In this document: positions 34,915-43,816 of the stretch, piece by piece
How the letters are laid out: each line of letters opens with the position of its first letter
How positions within the stretch are numbered: position 1 is the stretch's first letter
Source of the DNA: Candidatus Woesearchaeota archaeon
GTDB taxonomy: Archaea; Nanobdellota; Nanobdellia; Woesearchaeales; UBA583
NCBI GenBank assembly: GCA_023898345.1
Contig: CP060218.1
Coordinates: 124,001-188,000, forward strand
DNA: 64,000 bases
Reading direction: 5' to 3'
Program-made: the position numbers and the translations under genes
Notes under the pieces: generated by a model
Database searches by the model: none
What the model saw: the letters and a program-made list of their open reading frames with translations, nothing else
Told to the model about the DNA's origin: nothing

Positions 34915-36178
34915 TTTTTTTAAAAAAGAGGGAGTAGAAGCTAGATTTTCAACTGTCTATTCTCGGTTGCAAACTGATCTTATTAGTTTTGTTTGTGAAT
35001 ATACAGATCTTCTTTCTCAAAAGGTAGATTGTCTTCGCACTTGCTCTTCTGAGGATCCTGAAGAAAGAAAGCTTCTTTTGGAAGCTTTTCAGGAACATCT
35101 TTCTTTTTTGTTAGATTATGTGGATGGGGATGAAGGTAAGGCCTTGAAAAAATTGTCAGCTTTTTTTTCTACTAAGACTCTAAAAAAAATCTCTCTTGGT
35201 TTGGACAAGAAACTTGCTTTTCTTCTTCCTCTCATTCTGGATTCATTTTTACGCAATGCTGACACCATTGTTAATGAGGTGTATAGACCTTTTCTTAGGA
35301 ATAATACTTTTGAATTAAAAGAGAACCTTTCTGTTCACGATTTTATTTTTATCCTTATTCGGGAGATCGAGATTTTAAGCTCTTTTTCTTCTTCTCTTCT
35401 TTCTTTGAAAAGAAAGGCACTTTTAGATAAGGAGACGTTTTTCTTTCAGGAAGACTATCTTTTTGCAAGTAAGCTTTATGACTCCGTTTTTGATTTTGTA
35501 AAAATGTACTCAAATATTCTTCCTATTCTTCATGATACTTCTCGACCTGGGTCTTTTTCTTCCTTGGTTTTTAAAAAACAAGAATTGGTGTTAAGGGGTC
35601 TTTTTTCCCCTTCTTATTTTAGGGACTATCATGTGAAACTTTATGGTATTGATGAAAATCATGAAAAGTTTCTTTTAGTTTTTTTGAATTTTTATGGGAG
35701 AGAGTTTTTTGAAGCTTTTAAGAAACCTGTTGAAGTTTTCTTTTTTCTAAATGATTTCTGTTTATATTATGAAGGAAAAAATATTTATGGCGGTCTTCAA
35801 GGTGATGGAGAAATTTCTTTTCATCTTTCTCCTGATGCAATAACTGGGGAATCTTTTTTGCTCGTCTTTGCTCATGAACTTGCTCATTTTTTGACTTCTT
35901 TTTATGGTGCTTCTTTTTTTTCTTCTTGGGAGTGTATTGGTGAAGCTTATTTTGCTTCGCCTATTGGTGGTTCTCATTATGCTAAAATAAATCTGCGCGA
36001 AGACATTGCTGTTTTGAATGAGGCCTTGGTTTGTGCATTGTACAAGGAGAAGTCGTCGGCTCTTTTGACAACTCTGTCTTCTCTTACTCCTGTAGTTGGT
36101 ACGAGGGATCAACTTACTCATAAGGCCAAGCTTCTTTTTGATTGGGGTTTTTTTCCAAGTTGGGTGAAGTGGGAGTAG
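34907..36178 (+). CDS. Zincin-like protein (HELAH), unknown family
   Basis: 423 residues from the ATG at 34907 (MFDFFKKEGVEARFSTVYSR), which overlaps the pepA stop. The first 240 residues are helical. Near the C-terminus is a metalloprotease motif FAHELAHFLTSFYGA, followed by SWECIGEAYFASPIGG, which may give the third ligand as in gluzincins, and then REDIAVLNEALV. Soluble. It may act on the same peptides as the aminopeptidase; this is inference. Confidence 0.7.
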   Translation: MFDFFKKEGVEARFSTVYSRLQTDLISFVCEYTDLLSQKVDCLRTCSSEDPEERKLLLEAFQEHLSFLLDYVDGDEGKALKKLSAFFSTKTLKKISLGLDKKLAFLLPLILDSFLRNADTIVNEVYRPFLRNNTFELKENLSVHDFIFILIREIEILSSFSSSLLSLKRKALLDKETFFFQEDYLFASKLYDSVFDFVKMYSNILPILHDTSRPGSFSSLVFKKQELVLRGLFSPSYFRDYHVKLYGIDENHEKFLLVFLNFYGREFFEAFKKPVEVFFFLNDFCLYYEGKNIYGGLQGDGEISFHLSPDAITGESFLLVFAHELAHFLTSFYGASFFSSWECIGEAYFASPIGGSHYAKINLREDIAVLNEALVCALYKEKSSALLTTLSSLTPVVGTRDQLTHKAKLLFDWGFFPSWVKWE

Positions 36179-36234
36179 GAGTATGTTTTCTCTTTTGGGG
36201 AATAGCACTCAATTTTTTCTTTGGCGAACACACA

Positions 36235-36244
36235 GATATATAAG
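36235..36244 (+). promoter_or_regulatory. TATA box for the SulP transporter
   Basis: gatatataag lies about 25-34 bp before the ATG at 36269. Confidence 0.6.
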
Positions 36245-36268
36245 AGGATCTGAGTTTTTCCCCTCTGG

Positions 36269-37921
36269 ATGAACATTTTACCTTATCTAAAGAGAGACTT
36301 TGTGCCAGATCTAAAGGCTGGATTTATTACTGCAATTGTTGCACTTCCGCTTGCAATTGCTTTTGCGATAGCTTCGGGGGTAGATTCGTATATGGGAATT
36401 TATACGGCTATTATTGCTGGAGTTTTAGGTTCTTTATTTGGTGGATCTAAGTTTTCCATTACGGGTCCGACGGGAGCAATGACAGTTATTATTCTTTCAA
36501 CTGTTCATTCTTTTGGGTTAGAGGGTTTGCTTTTGGCAGGTTTTTTAGCTGGTGTTATGCAAATTATTTTTGGGACTGTTCGTCTTGGCATGATTGTTAA
36601 GTTTATTCCTTTGCCTATCATTTCTGGTTTCACTGCGGGAATTGGTGTTATTATTTTTGTCGGGCAAATTGCAAATTTTTTAGGGATAAAGGTTCCTGCT
36701 CAAGAACATATTTGGAATACTCTTTTAGAGATTTTCAAGCATCTCTCTCAGGTTAATCTTATTGCTGTTGGTATTAGTATTTTTACTATTTTGTTGCTTA
36801 TTTTTCTTCCTAAACTTTTTTCAAGGGTTTCTTTTTTAGAGCGTATTCCTGCTTCGTTTTTTGCTCTTGTTGCGTGTGTTTCTTTTGTTTACTTTTTTAC
36901 TCCTTCTTCTTTACCTGTTGTTGGTGTTATTCCTACGGAACTTCCTTCTTTTCATTTTTTTAATATAAATTTTGAGTTGTTTAAATCTGTTTTACCTGCT
37001 GCTTTTACGATTGCACTTTTAGGATCTATTGAGGCTTTACTTTGTGCTGTTGTTGCTGATGGTATGACGAACACGAAACATAATAGTAATAAGGAACTTG
37101 TATCTCAGGGTATTGCAAATACTGTTCTTCCTTTTTTTGGGGTTATTCCTGCAACTGCTGCGATTGCGCGTACGGCAGTGAATATCCGGGAAGGGGCAAA
37201 AACAAAATGGGCTGGTGTTTACCACGCTTTGTTTCTTTTCTTGATTGTAGTGTTATTTGCTTCTCTTGGAACTTATTTGCCTATGTCTTTTTTAGCAGGT
37301 GTTTTGATGTTTGTTTCTTTCAAGATGATTAATTTTAAGGAATTCAAAACTATTGCAAATATTAGTAAGGCAGATACTCTTGTTTTGTATTTGACATTTT
37401 TTCTTACTATTTTCACGAACTTAGTTTTCGCTGTTCAAGTTGGTATGTTTGCAGCTATTTTCCTTATTTTTATGCGGCTTACTCAGATGATTGAAATTGC
37501 TCCTCATGTAAATCTTGAAGAGTATGATGCTGAGGATAAATTAGAAAAGGCTATTCCTTCTGTTTTGAAAGAAAAAATTGCTGTTTATACGATTAATGGG
37601 CCTTTCTTTTTTGGTGCGATGAACGTTTTTGATAATAAGGTTTCGGAACAGCTTCCTTTGGAAAAGGAGTTTATTATTTTGAGAATGAAGCATGTTTCCT
37701 TTGTCGATAGTACTGGAGTTGAAAGACTTAAGACTTTTATTCATAAAAGAAAAAAGCAGGGAAAGGAGGTATTTTTAACTTCTGTTAATAAGGAGGTTGA
37801 AAAGAAGTTGTTTGCAGATAGGGAATTTAGAGAGATGGTGAAAAAAGAAGAACTCTTCGCAAAAACCTCGTCTGCTCTTCATCATATTGAAGCTTTAGAT
37901 CATCTCAAAACCTTGGGGTAA
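36269..37921 (+). CDS. SulP/SLC26-family anion transporter with STAS domain
   Basis: 550 residues. About 12 membrane helices, with the family region GLGSIEALL-like (LLGSIEALLCAVVADGMTN), FGGSKFSITGPTGAMT and GVIPATAAIARTAVNI. The C-terminal STAS domain (about 435-545) contains FVDSTGVERLKTF. SulP proteins carry sulfate, bicarbonate or other anions, often with H+ or Na+; the substrate cannot be told from sequence here. Single gene with its own promoter, followed by a very long T run. Confidence 0.92.
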   Translation: MNILPYLKRDFVPDLKAGFITAIVALPLAIAFAIASGVDSYMGIYTAIIAGVLGSLFGGSKFSITGPTGAMTVIILSTVHSFGLEGLLLAGFLAGVMQIIFGTVRLGMIVKFIPLPIISGFTAGIGVIIFVGQIANFLGIKVPAQEHIWNTLLEIFKHLSQVNLIAVGISIFTILLLIFLPKLFSRVSFLERIPASFFALVACVSFVYFFTPSSLPVVGVIPTELPSFHFFNINFELFKSVLPAAFTIALLGSIEALLCAVVADGMTNTKHNSNKELVSQGIANTVLPFFGVIPATAAIARTAVNIREGAKTKWAGVYHALFLFLIVVLFASLGTYLPMSFLAGVLMFVSFKMINFKEFKTIANISKADTLVLYLTFFLTIFTNLVFAVQVGMFAAIFLIFMRLTQMIEIAPHVNLEEYDAEDKLEKAIPSVLKEKIAVYTINGPFFFGAMNVFDNKVSEQLPLEKEFIILRMKHVSFVDSTGVERLKTFIHKRKKQGKEVFLTSVNKEVEKKLFADREFREMVKKEELFAKTSSALHHIEALDHLKTLG

Positions 37922-37940
37922 GTGGAAGCTAAGGGAAACG

Positions 37941-37969
37941 TTTTTTTTTTTTTTTTTTTTTTTTTTTTT
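37941..37969 (+). terminator. Poly-T tract of 29 bases
   Basis: 29 consecutive T lie 20 bp after the SulP stop codon. T-rich tracts are enough to end transcription in archaea. This length is unusual and could also be unstable or mis-assembled. On the other strand it follows the 37971-38318 gene. Confidence 0.6.
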
Positions 37970-37970
37970 C

Positions 37971-38318
37971 TTAACTAAGATTTCCGAGTACTTGTCCAAT
38001 AGTGTAGGACAAAGCGTAGCCTGCAACCATGGCGACTCCGCCTGTACCTGTACCTGCTCCTTGAGCGATCCCCATATAGATTTTATCTTCAAGTTTTTTA
38101 GGTCCACCAAGGAAAGGGTGCATTTTTAGTATCTCTTCTCTAACAACGTTTATTCCATTAAGAACTCCGAGAAGGGGAAGAACAAAGTAACTTATTTCTG
38201 GAATGTTTTCTAGGGGGCATCCTTTGGTTGTTGTATAGCCATCGACGAATCCAATACCAAGACCTAAGCCCATTGTTCCTAAAAAAAGATAGTCTGACAA
38301 ACTTCTTTTCTCTTCCAT
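37971..38318 (-). CDS. Small membrane protein, unknown
   Basis: 115 residues with two or three hydrophobic segments (LFLGTMGLGLGIGFVDGYTT, ISYFVLPLLGVLNGI, GTGTGGVAMVAGYALSYTIG). A Gly-rich C-terminal segment is typical of packed helices. It shares a probable minus-strand operon with 38323-38556 (4-bp gap). Not recognised. Confidence 0.65.
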   Translation of the reverse strand: MEEKRSLSDYLFLGTMGLGLGIGFVDGYTTTKGCPLENIPEISYFVLPLLGVLNGINVVREEILKMHPFLGGPKKLEDKIYMGIAQGAGTGTGGVAMVAGYALSYTIGQVLGNLS

Positions 38319-38322
38319 TTGT

Positions 38323-38556
38323 CTAACTATAACTTTTAACCATAAGAATTCTTTGTTTTATTTCTTTGTCAGACATTTCACTTAATACTTCGCGGATTTC
38401 AGCAAAGATGTTGAGAAAAAGTTCTTTGCTGAGGAAGTTCTCATCGTGCTCGTGTTTTTCAACAAAGTTGAGTAGTTCTCTTTTTTTTTCTTTATCTTGA
38501 AGATAATTTTCAAGAAGCTCTGCAAATTGTTCTTGTTTTTCTTTGAATTCTGTCAT
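38323..38556 (-). CDS. Small helical protein, unknown
   Basis: 77 residues from the ATG at 38556 (MTEFKEKQEQFAELLENYLQ); a longer start at 38619 is less likely. All-helical, charged and soluble (LFLNIFAEIREVLSEMSDKE). It precedes the small membrane protein gene by 4 bp. Not recognised. Confidence 0.55.
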   Translation of the reverse strand: MTEFKEKQEQFAELLENYLQDKEKKRELLNFVEKHEHDENFLSKELFLNIFAEIREVLSEMSDKEIKQRILMVKSYS

Positions 38557-38720
38557 ACTTGCTTTTTTGTCGTGGCGTTTAAAAATATTTGTTGTTTGTC
38601 TCAGGGGTTTCTTCTTCAAGGGGGAGAGTAAAGATTTGGCGGACTTTGGTTACGAACTATTTTGGAATTGGCCTTATTCTTAGAAATTTTTATAAAAAGA
38701 AGTGATAAAACTAAGGAATC

Positions 38721-39038
38721 ATGGTAGATTTTTGTCCTAAATGTGGCGCCCTCATCATGGGAAAGAAAGGAGAAGAAGTTGCTTGTGCAGCTTGTGGACA
38801 CAAAACAAAGTCAAAGTCCACAGTTAAAATTGCAGAAAAACTTTCTAAAAAAGAAGAGAAGGAAATTATTTCTCCTGACGACAAACCGGAGATTCATCCG
38901 ACGACAGAGGTAGAATGTCCTGCGTGTAAAAATATGGAAGCGTATTATTGGACGAAGCAGACTCGTGCAGCTGATGAGCCTGAAACTCAATTTTTTAAGT
39001 GTGTTAATTGCAAGCATCAATGGCGTGATTATAGGTAG
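38721..39038 (+). CDS. Transcription elongation factor TFS
   Basis: 105 residues. N-terminal zinc ribbon FCPKCGALIMG...ACAACGHK and C-terminal TFIIS-type ribbon VECPACKNMEAYYWTKQTRA, with the catalytic acidic hairpin ADEPET and FKCVNCKHQWRDY. It stimulates RNA cleavage by backtracked archaeal RNA polymerase. Length and motif order are standard. Confidence 0.95.
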   Translation: MVDFCPKCGALIMGKKGEEVACAACGHKTKSKSTVKIAEKLSKKEEKEIISPDDKPEIHPTTEVECPACKNMEAYYWTKQTRAADEPETQFFKCVNCKHQWRDYR

Positions 39039-39142
39039 TTTTCTTTCTTTTTTTCTTCTAGTTTCTTGGTTCTCTTCTTAGTTGTTATTCTAAAGTGCTC
39101 AAGAAAAAATATGAAGTTTGAAAAAATGGGGAGAAGTAAACT

Positions 39143-39586
39143 ATGATTGAAGAGATTCTTAGAAGCAGTGCGTTTGTTCTTTTGGCAGTTATTCTTTATC
39201 AGGGTCTAGGCTTTCTCTGGTATGGTCCTCTTTTTGGTGATTTGTGGAGGAAGGAGGTTTGTATGAAACGCATTTCTTATAGGGAGGAAGAAAAACGAAT
39301 TTGTGCTTCTGCGCAATCAGCTTATATTGGAGTTGCAATGAATTCGATGGTTATGGCTTTTGTTTTGTATAATTTAATTATTGCTCTTCATTTTAGTACT
39401 TTCATATATGCTGTTCTGCTTGGTCTTGGCATTGGTGCGGGATTTATTATTCCTTCGACGCTGACAACTTTTCTTTTTGAAGGGCGAGGTATTGAAAAGA
39501 AATCTTTTGCACTTTATATTATTGATAATGCGTATCCTCTTCTTGGTCTTATGCTTATGGGGGCGGTTTTTTCTTTTGCTGTTTAG
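39143..39586 (+). CDS. DUF1761-like membrane protein
   Basis: 147 residues, four membrane helices. The start (QGLGFLWYGPLFGDLWRKE) matches the LGxxWYGPLFGKxW signature of DUF1761 proteins, whose role is unknown. Alone on the plus strand. Confidence 0.75.
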   Translation: MIEEILRSSAFVLLAVILYQGLGFLWYGPLFGDLWRKEVCMKRISYREEEKRICASAQSAYIGVAMNSMVMAFVLYNLIIALHFSTFIYAVLLGLGIGAGFIIPSTLTTFLFEGRGIEKKSFALYIIDNAYPLLGLMLMGAVFSFAV

Positions 39587-39606
39587 CCAAAGCTATGGGA
39601 GAGATT

Positions 39607-40206
39607 CTACTTATAGTAGAGATAGAGTTGGACTCTCATGTCGCTGTCTGCAGTTGCCCATGCGGCAGGATAGGAAGGGGTTTTTTTGTACCCTAATTTA
39701 CGATAATTGTCCTTTGTTAATGTGATTCCTTTTACTGAGATTTCATCGAAGTTTGAGATTGTAAGGTTTCCTAGTGAATGTGTTAAGTAGTCTGGCATTG
39801 TGAAGGTGAGTTCGTAGGGTATGTTTCCAATGATTGCATTCTCGCCTGTGAATAGAGTGTCTAGGCTTGCTTTTGAAACTGCTTTAGCATGTGTACAGGA
39901 AGAGACTGTTCCTTCTTTGCATACTAACTCTGGGTCAGAACTTGAAGAACTGGACATGGCAATGCAATAATTAATGAGGTCTTTTAGGGATTCGTCGTCA
40001 CGTTCGACAACACAGCCTGTACTGACGGTGAGCATTGTGTTTAATGTTGACTGGGCTAAAATTTTATATTCTTTTTCAGTTTGTAAGTTTTCTTGGGTTT
40101 GTGGGGAAACTAGTTTGATTTGTGTGTAAATGATTATTCCTAAAACAATAATGACAAAGAGAAGTGCAATACCAAAAATTTCTCCTTGGCCTCTTTTTTT
40201 AGACAT
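39607..40206 (-). CDS. Pilin-like protein with class III signal peptide
   Basis: 199 residues. The N-terminus MSKKRGQGEIFGIALLFVII has the basic residues, the Gly-Gln-Gly cleavage region and the hydrophobic helix of archaeal type IV pilin precursors cut by EppA/PibD-type peptidases. The rest is an extracellular domain with four Cys and many Ser. Divergent from the transglutaminase gene 40265. May be a minor pilin or an anchored protein of similar build; no pilus machinery is in the window. Confidence 0.7.
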   Translation of the reverse strand: MSKKRGQGEIFGIALLFVIIVLGIIIYTQIKLVSPQTQENLQTEKEYKILAQSTLNTMLTVSTGCVVERDDESLKDLINYCIAMSSSSSSDPELVCKEGTVSSCTHAKAVSKASLDTLFTGENAIIGNIPYELTFTMPDYLTHSLGNLTISNFDEISVKGITLTKDNYRKLGYKKTPSYPAAWATADSDMRVQLYLYYK

Positions 40207-40264
40207 AGAGGTTTGTTAAAAGTAAATGTTTATAAATGTGTTTGATGCCGCCAAATTTAGGATA

Positions 40265-42211
40265 ATGTTGCGAAGCTTTTTTTTCCTTTTTACATTGGTA
40301 TTTTTTAGCTCTGCTGTCTTTTGTGCAGACTCGGTTAATTCTCAAGAATATCTTAAGCTGAAGATTGAAAATTCTCTTTCTTTTGGAGTTAATATGGAGG
40401 CTGACAGTACTATTTCTCTTTTTCAGGTTCGTTCAAATATTTTTCCTCAAACATATAATGACTCACAGTATCTTAATGATTTTCAGACTTCATATAATGG
40501 CTATAAGGTTATTAATGAGAGTTCAAATTTCTACCTTCTTTATTCTTTTGAAAAGGAGGATCTTCGTGAAAATAATTTGATTCAGAATGATTTTATTTTA
40601 GAGAGTACTGTTAGTAGACCAAAAATAAGGACTAAGGTTCTTTATCCGGTTTCTTTTGTTTCTGAAGAGAATAGGGAATATTTAGGATTCAAGGAGTTTA
40701 TTGATGTTAATGAGGATATTCGCAGACAGGCTTCGCTTCTTGCAGATGGGGAAGACGATCTTTTTGTTTTAACAAGTAAGGTTGCAAAATGGATTCGTGA
40801 GGATATTAATTATAATTTAAGTACTGCACTTGAAAATCCGAATCAAACTTCAACTCAGGTTTTCAAATCTAAGTCGGGTGTTTGTCGGGAAATTACGAAT
40901 CTTTTTCTTTCTATGATGCGTAGTCTTGGTGTTCCGGCAAGAGTTGTTACTGGTTATGCTTATACTGATTCTGAGGAAATTGTTACTTATGTTGGTTCTC
41001 ATTGGGGAGGCCATGCTTGGGCAGAGGTTTTTATTGGTGATGAGTGGGTTCCTTTTGATTTAACGTACAATCAGTATGGATATGTTGATGCAACTCATAT
41101 TATTCTTGATAAGTCGGCGTATCTTAGAACAAGTTCTGCTTCTATTAATGCTAGTGGTTATGGTTTTTCTCTTAAGCCTCAGAGTCTTCATAATGATATT
41201 GATACTATTGAAATTTTGGAGAAGCGAGAACAATTGTATGACAGTGGGTATAAGACAACTATTTTTGCAACACAAAGTTTGGGGTTTGACAGTTATGGGT
41301 ATGTAAAGCTTACCGTTAAAAATATGGATGCTTTTTACAAGCTTCTTTTTATCCGTCTCTCGAAGGTTAAGGATGTTGAATTACTTGACTCAGCTGAAAA
41401 GATGGTTATTTTTCTTCCTAATGAAGAGAAGGATTTATATTTTCGTTTTAAGATTCCTTCTGATCTTGATGAACATTATATTTATACGTATCCTTTTGCG
41501 GTCTACAATGAATTTTTTGAGGAAAAAATTGATGTTACTGTGAGTCCTGAGTTTCTTAGGATGAAGGAGATTGCTCTTCCTGAGATAAAGAATGAAACGA
41601 AGTCTTTTAGTGACAAGTCTTTGGAATTTTCTTGTGAGTACTATTATGGTTTTGAAAATAATACTCTTGTATGTAGTGTACGAAATACGAATAATTTTGA
41701 AATTCCTTCTTTTCTTTTTTGTACTGCTGATAAGTCAGATTGTACAAACACGGACCTTAAAATAAATGAGGTGAAAACTCTTTCTTTGCGTTCTAAACAA
41801 GATAATGAAACTCTTATTTATGAGTATAAGACACCTCAGAAAGGTAAACAAAGTGGAAGTTTTGAGGTTCTCTTGAAAGAACCAACTCTTTCTCTTTCAC
41901 AAAAGGAGGAGAATGGATTTTATCTTGTGGAGTATGATATTGATAATTATGTTGATGGACTTATGGTCTCTGTTTTTCATAATGGTGTCTTTGTTGAGAG
42001 TTCTTCTCTTCGTGCAAATTCTTTTTCTTTTCCTTTAGTAGATGGGAATAATACTATTAGTCTTGTTATGGAACATAGTGGCTCTACGATTTTTGAAATG
42101 CAAAATGTAACATATTATCACAAAGAGGAAATTGAGCAGGAAACAAACAAAACTTTGTCCTTCTGGGAGAGCATTGTTCTTTTCTTTAAAAGTTTTTTTT
42201 CTTGGATTTGA
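40265..42211 (+). CDS. Secreted transglutaminase-like protein
   Basis: 648 residues from the ATG at 40265 (MLRSFFFLFTLVFFSSAVFC, a signal peptide). Transglutaminase-like core at about 180-300 with the triad Cys (KSGVCREITNLF), His (HWGGHAWAEVFI) and Asp (WVPFDLTYN). Further beta domains follow, and a hydrophobic C-terminus (SIVLFFKSFFSWI) that may hold it to the membrane. Such enzymes cleave or crosslink peptides or process surface proteins. Target unknown; possibly the pilin-like neighbour. Confidence 0.85.
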   Translation: MLRSFFFLFTLVFFSSAVFCADSVNSQEYLKLKIENSLSFGVNMEADSTISLFQVRSNIFPQTYNDSQYLNDFQTSYNGYKVINESSNFYLLYSFEKEDLRENNLIQNDFILESTVSRPKIRTKVLYPVSFVSEENREYLGFKEFIDVNEDIRRQASLLADGEDDLFVLTSKVAKWIREDINYNLSTALENPNQTSTQVFKSKSGVCREITNLFLSMMRSLGVPARVVTGYAYTDSEEIVTYVGSHWGGHAWAEVFIGDEWVPFDLTYNQYGYVDATHIILDKSAYLRTSSASINASGYGFSLKPQSLHNDIDTIEILEKREQLYDSGYKTTIFATQSLGFDSYGYVKLTVKNMDAFYKLLFIRLSKVKDVELLDSAEKMVIFLPNEEKDLYFRFKIPSDLDEHYIYTYPFAVYNEFFEEKIDVTVSPEFLRMKEIALPEIKNETKSFSDKSLEFSCEYYYGFENNTLVCSVRNTNNFEIPSFLFCTADKSDCTNTDLKINEVKTLSLRSKQDNETLIYEYKTPQKGKQSGSFEVLLKEPTLSLSQKEENGFYLVEYDIDNYVDGLMVSVFHNGVFVESSSLRANSFSFPLVDGNNTISLVMEHSGSTIFEMQNVTYYHKEEIEQETNKTLSFWESIVLFFKSFFSWI

Positions 42212-42218
42212 AGTCTTT

Positions 42219-43253
42219 TTACTTATCTCGTTCTTTAATAAAGTCAAGGAAATTTTTTAGGAAGGAGTTAGTTTCTTTGCTTAGTGAACTTTTTTCTAGG
42301 GTTGCTTGTGCTTCATTATAGTATTTTTGAATGAGATTCTCGCAGTACTGTTTTGCACCTGTTTTCACAAAGAGGCTTTGTAACTCAAGGCAGTCAGTTT
42401 GTGAGAGTTCTTCTTTTTCAAAAATTTCCTGAACGCACTTTGATTGAGAAAGGGCATAGTGCAAGAGAAGAGTTCTCTTTTTTTCGTAAAGATCGCCAAA
42501 CAAAGTTTTTCCAACTTTTTCTTTTCCAAAAATATCTAAAAGGTCGTCTTGTATCTGAAACAGAAGTCCTAGGGAGTAAGAAAATTTTTCTAAGCTTTGA
42601 AGTGTGTTCTCGTCAGCATCTGCAAGAAGGGCTCCTAGTTTCAAGGGTAAGAAGAAAGAATACGCTGCTGTTTTGCGATAGTATATTTCTAGGATTTCTT
42701 TTTCTGAGTTTTCTTTTTCAAATTGAAGGTTATATTCAATCCCTTGGCCAAAGCATGTTTTTGTTGTTATTTCATTTACTAAGGAAGAAAGTTTTTTACT
42801 AAGCTTGGTTTGGGTGTCTAAGGAGAAAAGAACTTCTAAAGAATATGATAGGGCAATGTCTCCAATAAGCAGAGCCAAATGTTCGCCAATACGCGATGCA
42901 CGTGGAGAATTGTTGTGTTTCTTTTCAAACACTTTATGAACTGTTGGTTTTCCTCTTCTAAGGGCTGCTGAGTCCATGATGTCGTCATGAATTAAAAAAT
43001 GGGCGTGAAGAAGTTCTAGAGAAAGAGAAAGGTTAAGGGCTAGTTCTTTGTTTTGTCCGCCAAGGCAATTGTAGCACATCGAACAAAGAACGCCGCGTAC
43101 TCGTTTTCCTCCTGCTAAAACAAATGTACAGAGTTCATTATGGAGTTCTTTCTCTGAGGAATACATTAATGTTTTTTCTTTTTGTATAAGAAACTTTTCG
43201 AGTCTTTTATCGAGTTCTTTTTTTTTCTGAGAATAGTTTTCCTTAAAATTCAT
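42219..43253 (-). CDS. Polyprenyl diphosphate synthase (GGPP/FPP type)
   Basis: 344 residues. First Asp-rich motif in LIHDDIMDSAALRRGKPTVH and second in FQIQDDLLDIFG, with GGKRVRG near the N-terminus. The spacing between the first Asp pair and RRGKP fits trans-prenyltransferases. It makes prenyl chains for archaeal lipids or quinones; product length cannot be fixed from sequence by eye. Confidence 0.9.
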   Translation of the reverse strand: MNFKENYSQKKKELDKRLEKFLIQKEKTLMYSSEKELHNELCTFVLAGGKRVRGVLCSMCYNCLGGQNKELALNLSLSLELLHAHFLIHDDIMDSAALRRGKPTVHKVFEKKHNNSPRASRIGEHLALLIGDIALSYSLEVLFSLDTQTKLSKKLSSLVNEITTKTCFGQGIEYNLQFEKENSEKEILEIYYRKTAAYSFFLPLKLGALLADADENTLQSLEKFSYSLGLLFQIQDDLLDIFGKEKVGKTLFGDLYEKKRTLLLHYALSQSKCVQEIFEKEELSQTDCLELQSLFVKTGAKQYCENLIQKYYNEAQATLEKSSLSKETNSFLKNFLDFIKERDK

Positions 43254-43299
43254 AAAAAGAAAAAATCAACTTCTTATATAAAGATAAAGGTTAAAATTT

Positions 43300-43722
43300 T
43301 TACTCAAAATAATTTTGAGGAGCGTCTTGGCTTGTTTGTGAAAGTCTCATATTTTCGAGTCTGAGGACGCGTGTATTTTCGTTGTTTTTGTTCACGTAGG
43401 CGTCAGATACTAAAACTCTGCCGTTGTTTATCAGGTAAATATTTCCATCTTCTGTAAAAACAACTGTTTGTTCTTCTTGAGTAATGTCAACTGTTGTTCT
43501 TGGTATTGCCATTATGGTTGTTGTTCCGGAATTTCTTTTTTCAAGCTCACTATTCAAAACTTTGACTTCTTTATCTGAGGAAGCTGTATTTTCCGATTTT
43601 GTTGAGTCTTTGTATCCTGTATTTCTCATTTGTTGTTCTTCTTGATATGAGACAAGATAGACCATCCCCAGAAGAACGAGGATGAGGAGTACTAGTAGAG
43701 TCACAATTGAAGTTCGTGCCAT
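43300..43722 (-). CDS. Small membrane-anchored extracellular protein, unknown
   Basis: 140 residues. One N-terminal membrane helix (about 5-24, SIVTLLVLLILVLLGMVYLV), a polar linker and a beta-rich part (TVVFTEDGNIYLINNGRVLV). Not recognised. Monocistronic with a TATA-like cttataaatt on the minus strand about 30 bp before the start. Confidence 0.65.
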   Translation of the reverse strand: MARTSIVTLLVLLILVLLGMVYLVSYQEEQQMRNTGYKDSTKSENTASSDKEVKVLNSELEKRNSGTTTIMAIPRTTVDITQEEQTVVFTEDGNIYLINNGRVLVSDAYVNKNNENTRVLRLENMRLSQTSQDAPQNYFE

Positions 43723-43816
43723 GTTAGAGTCAGGGCAGAATGGGGCTTATAAATTTTTGTGTTTGTCGTACCTGTCGAGTAAGGTAATTTGGACTTTTTA
43801 GGAATTCGCATCTTTT

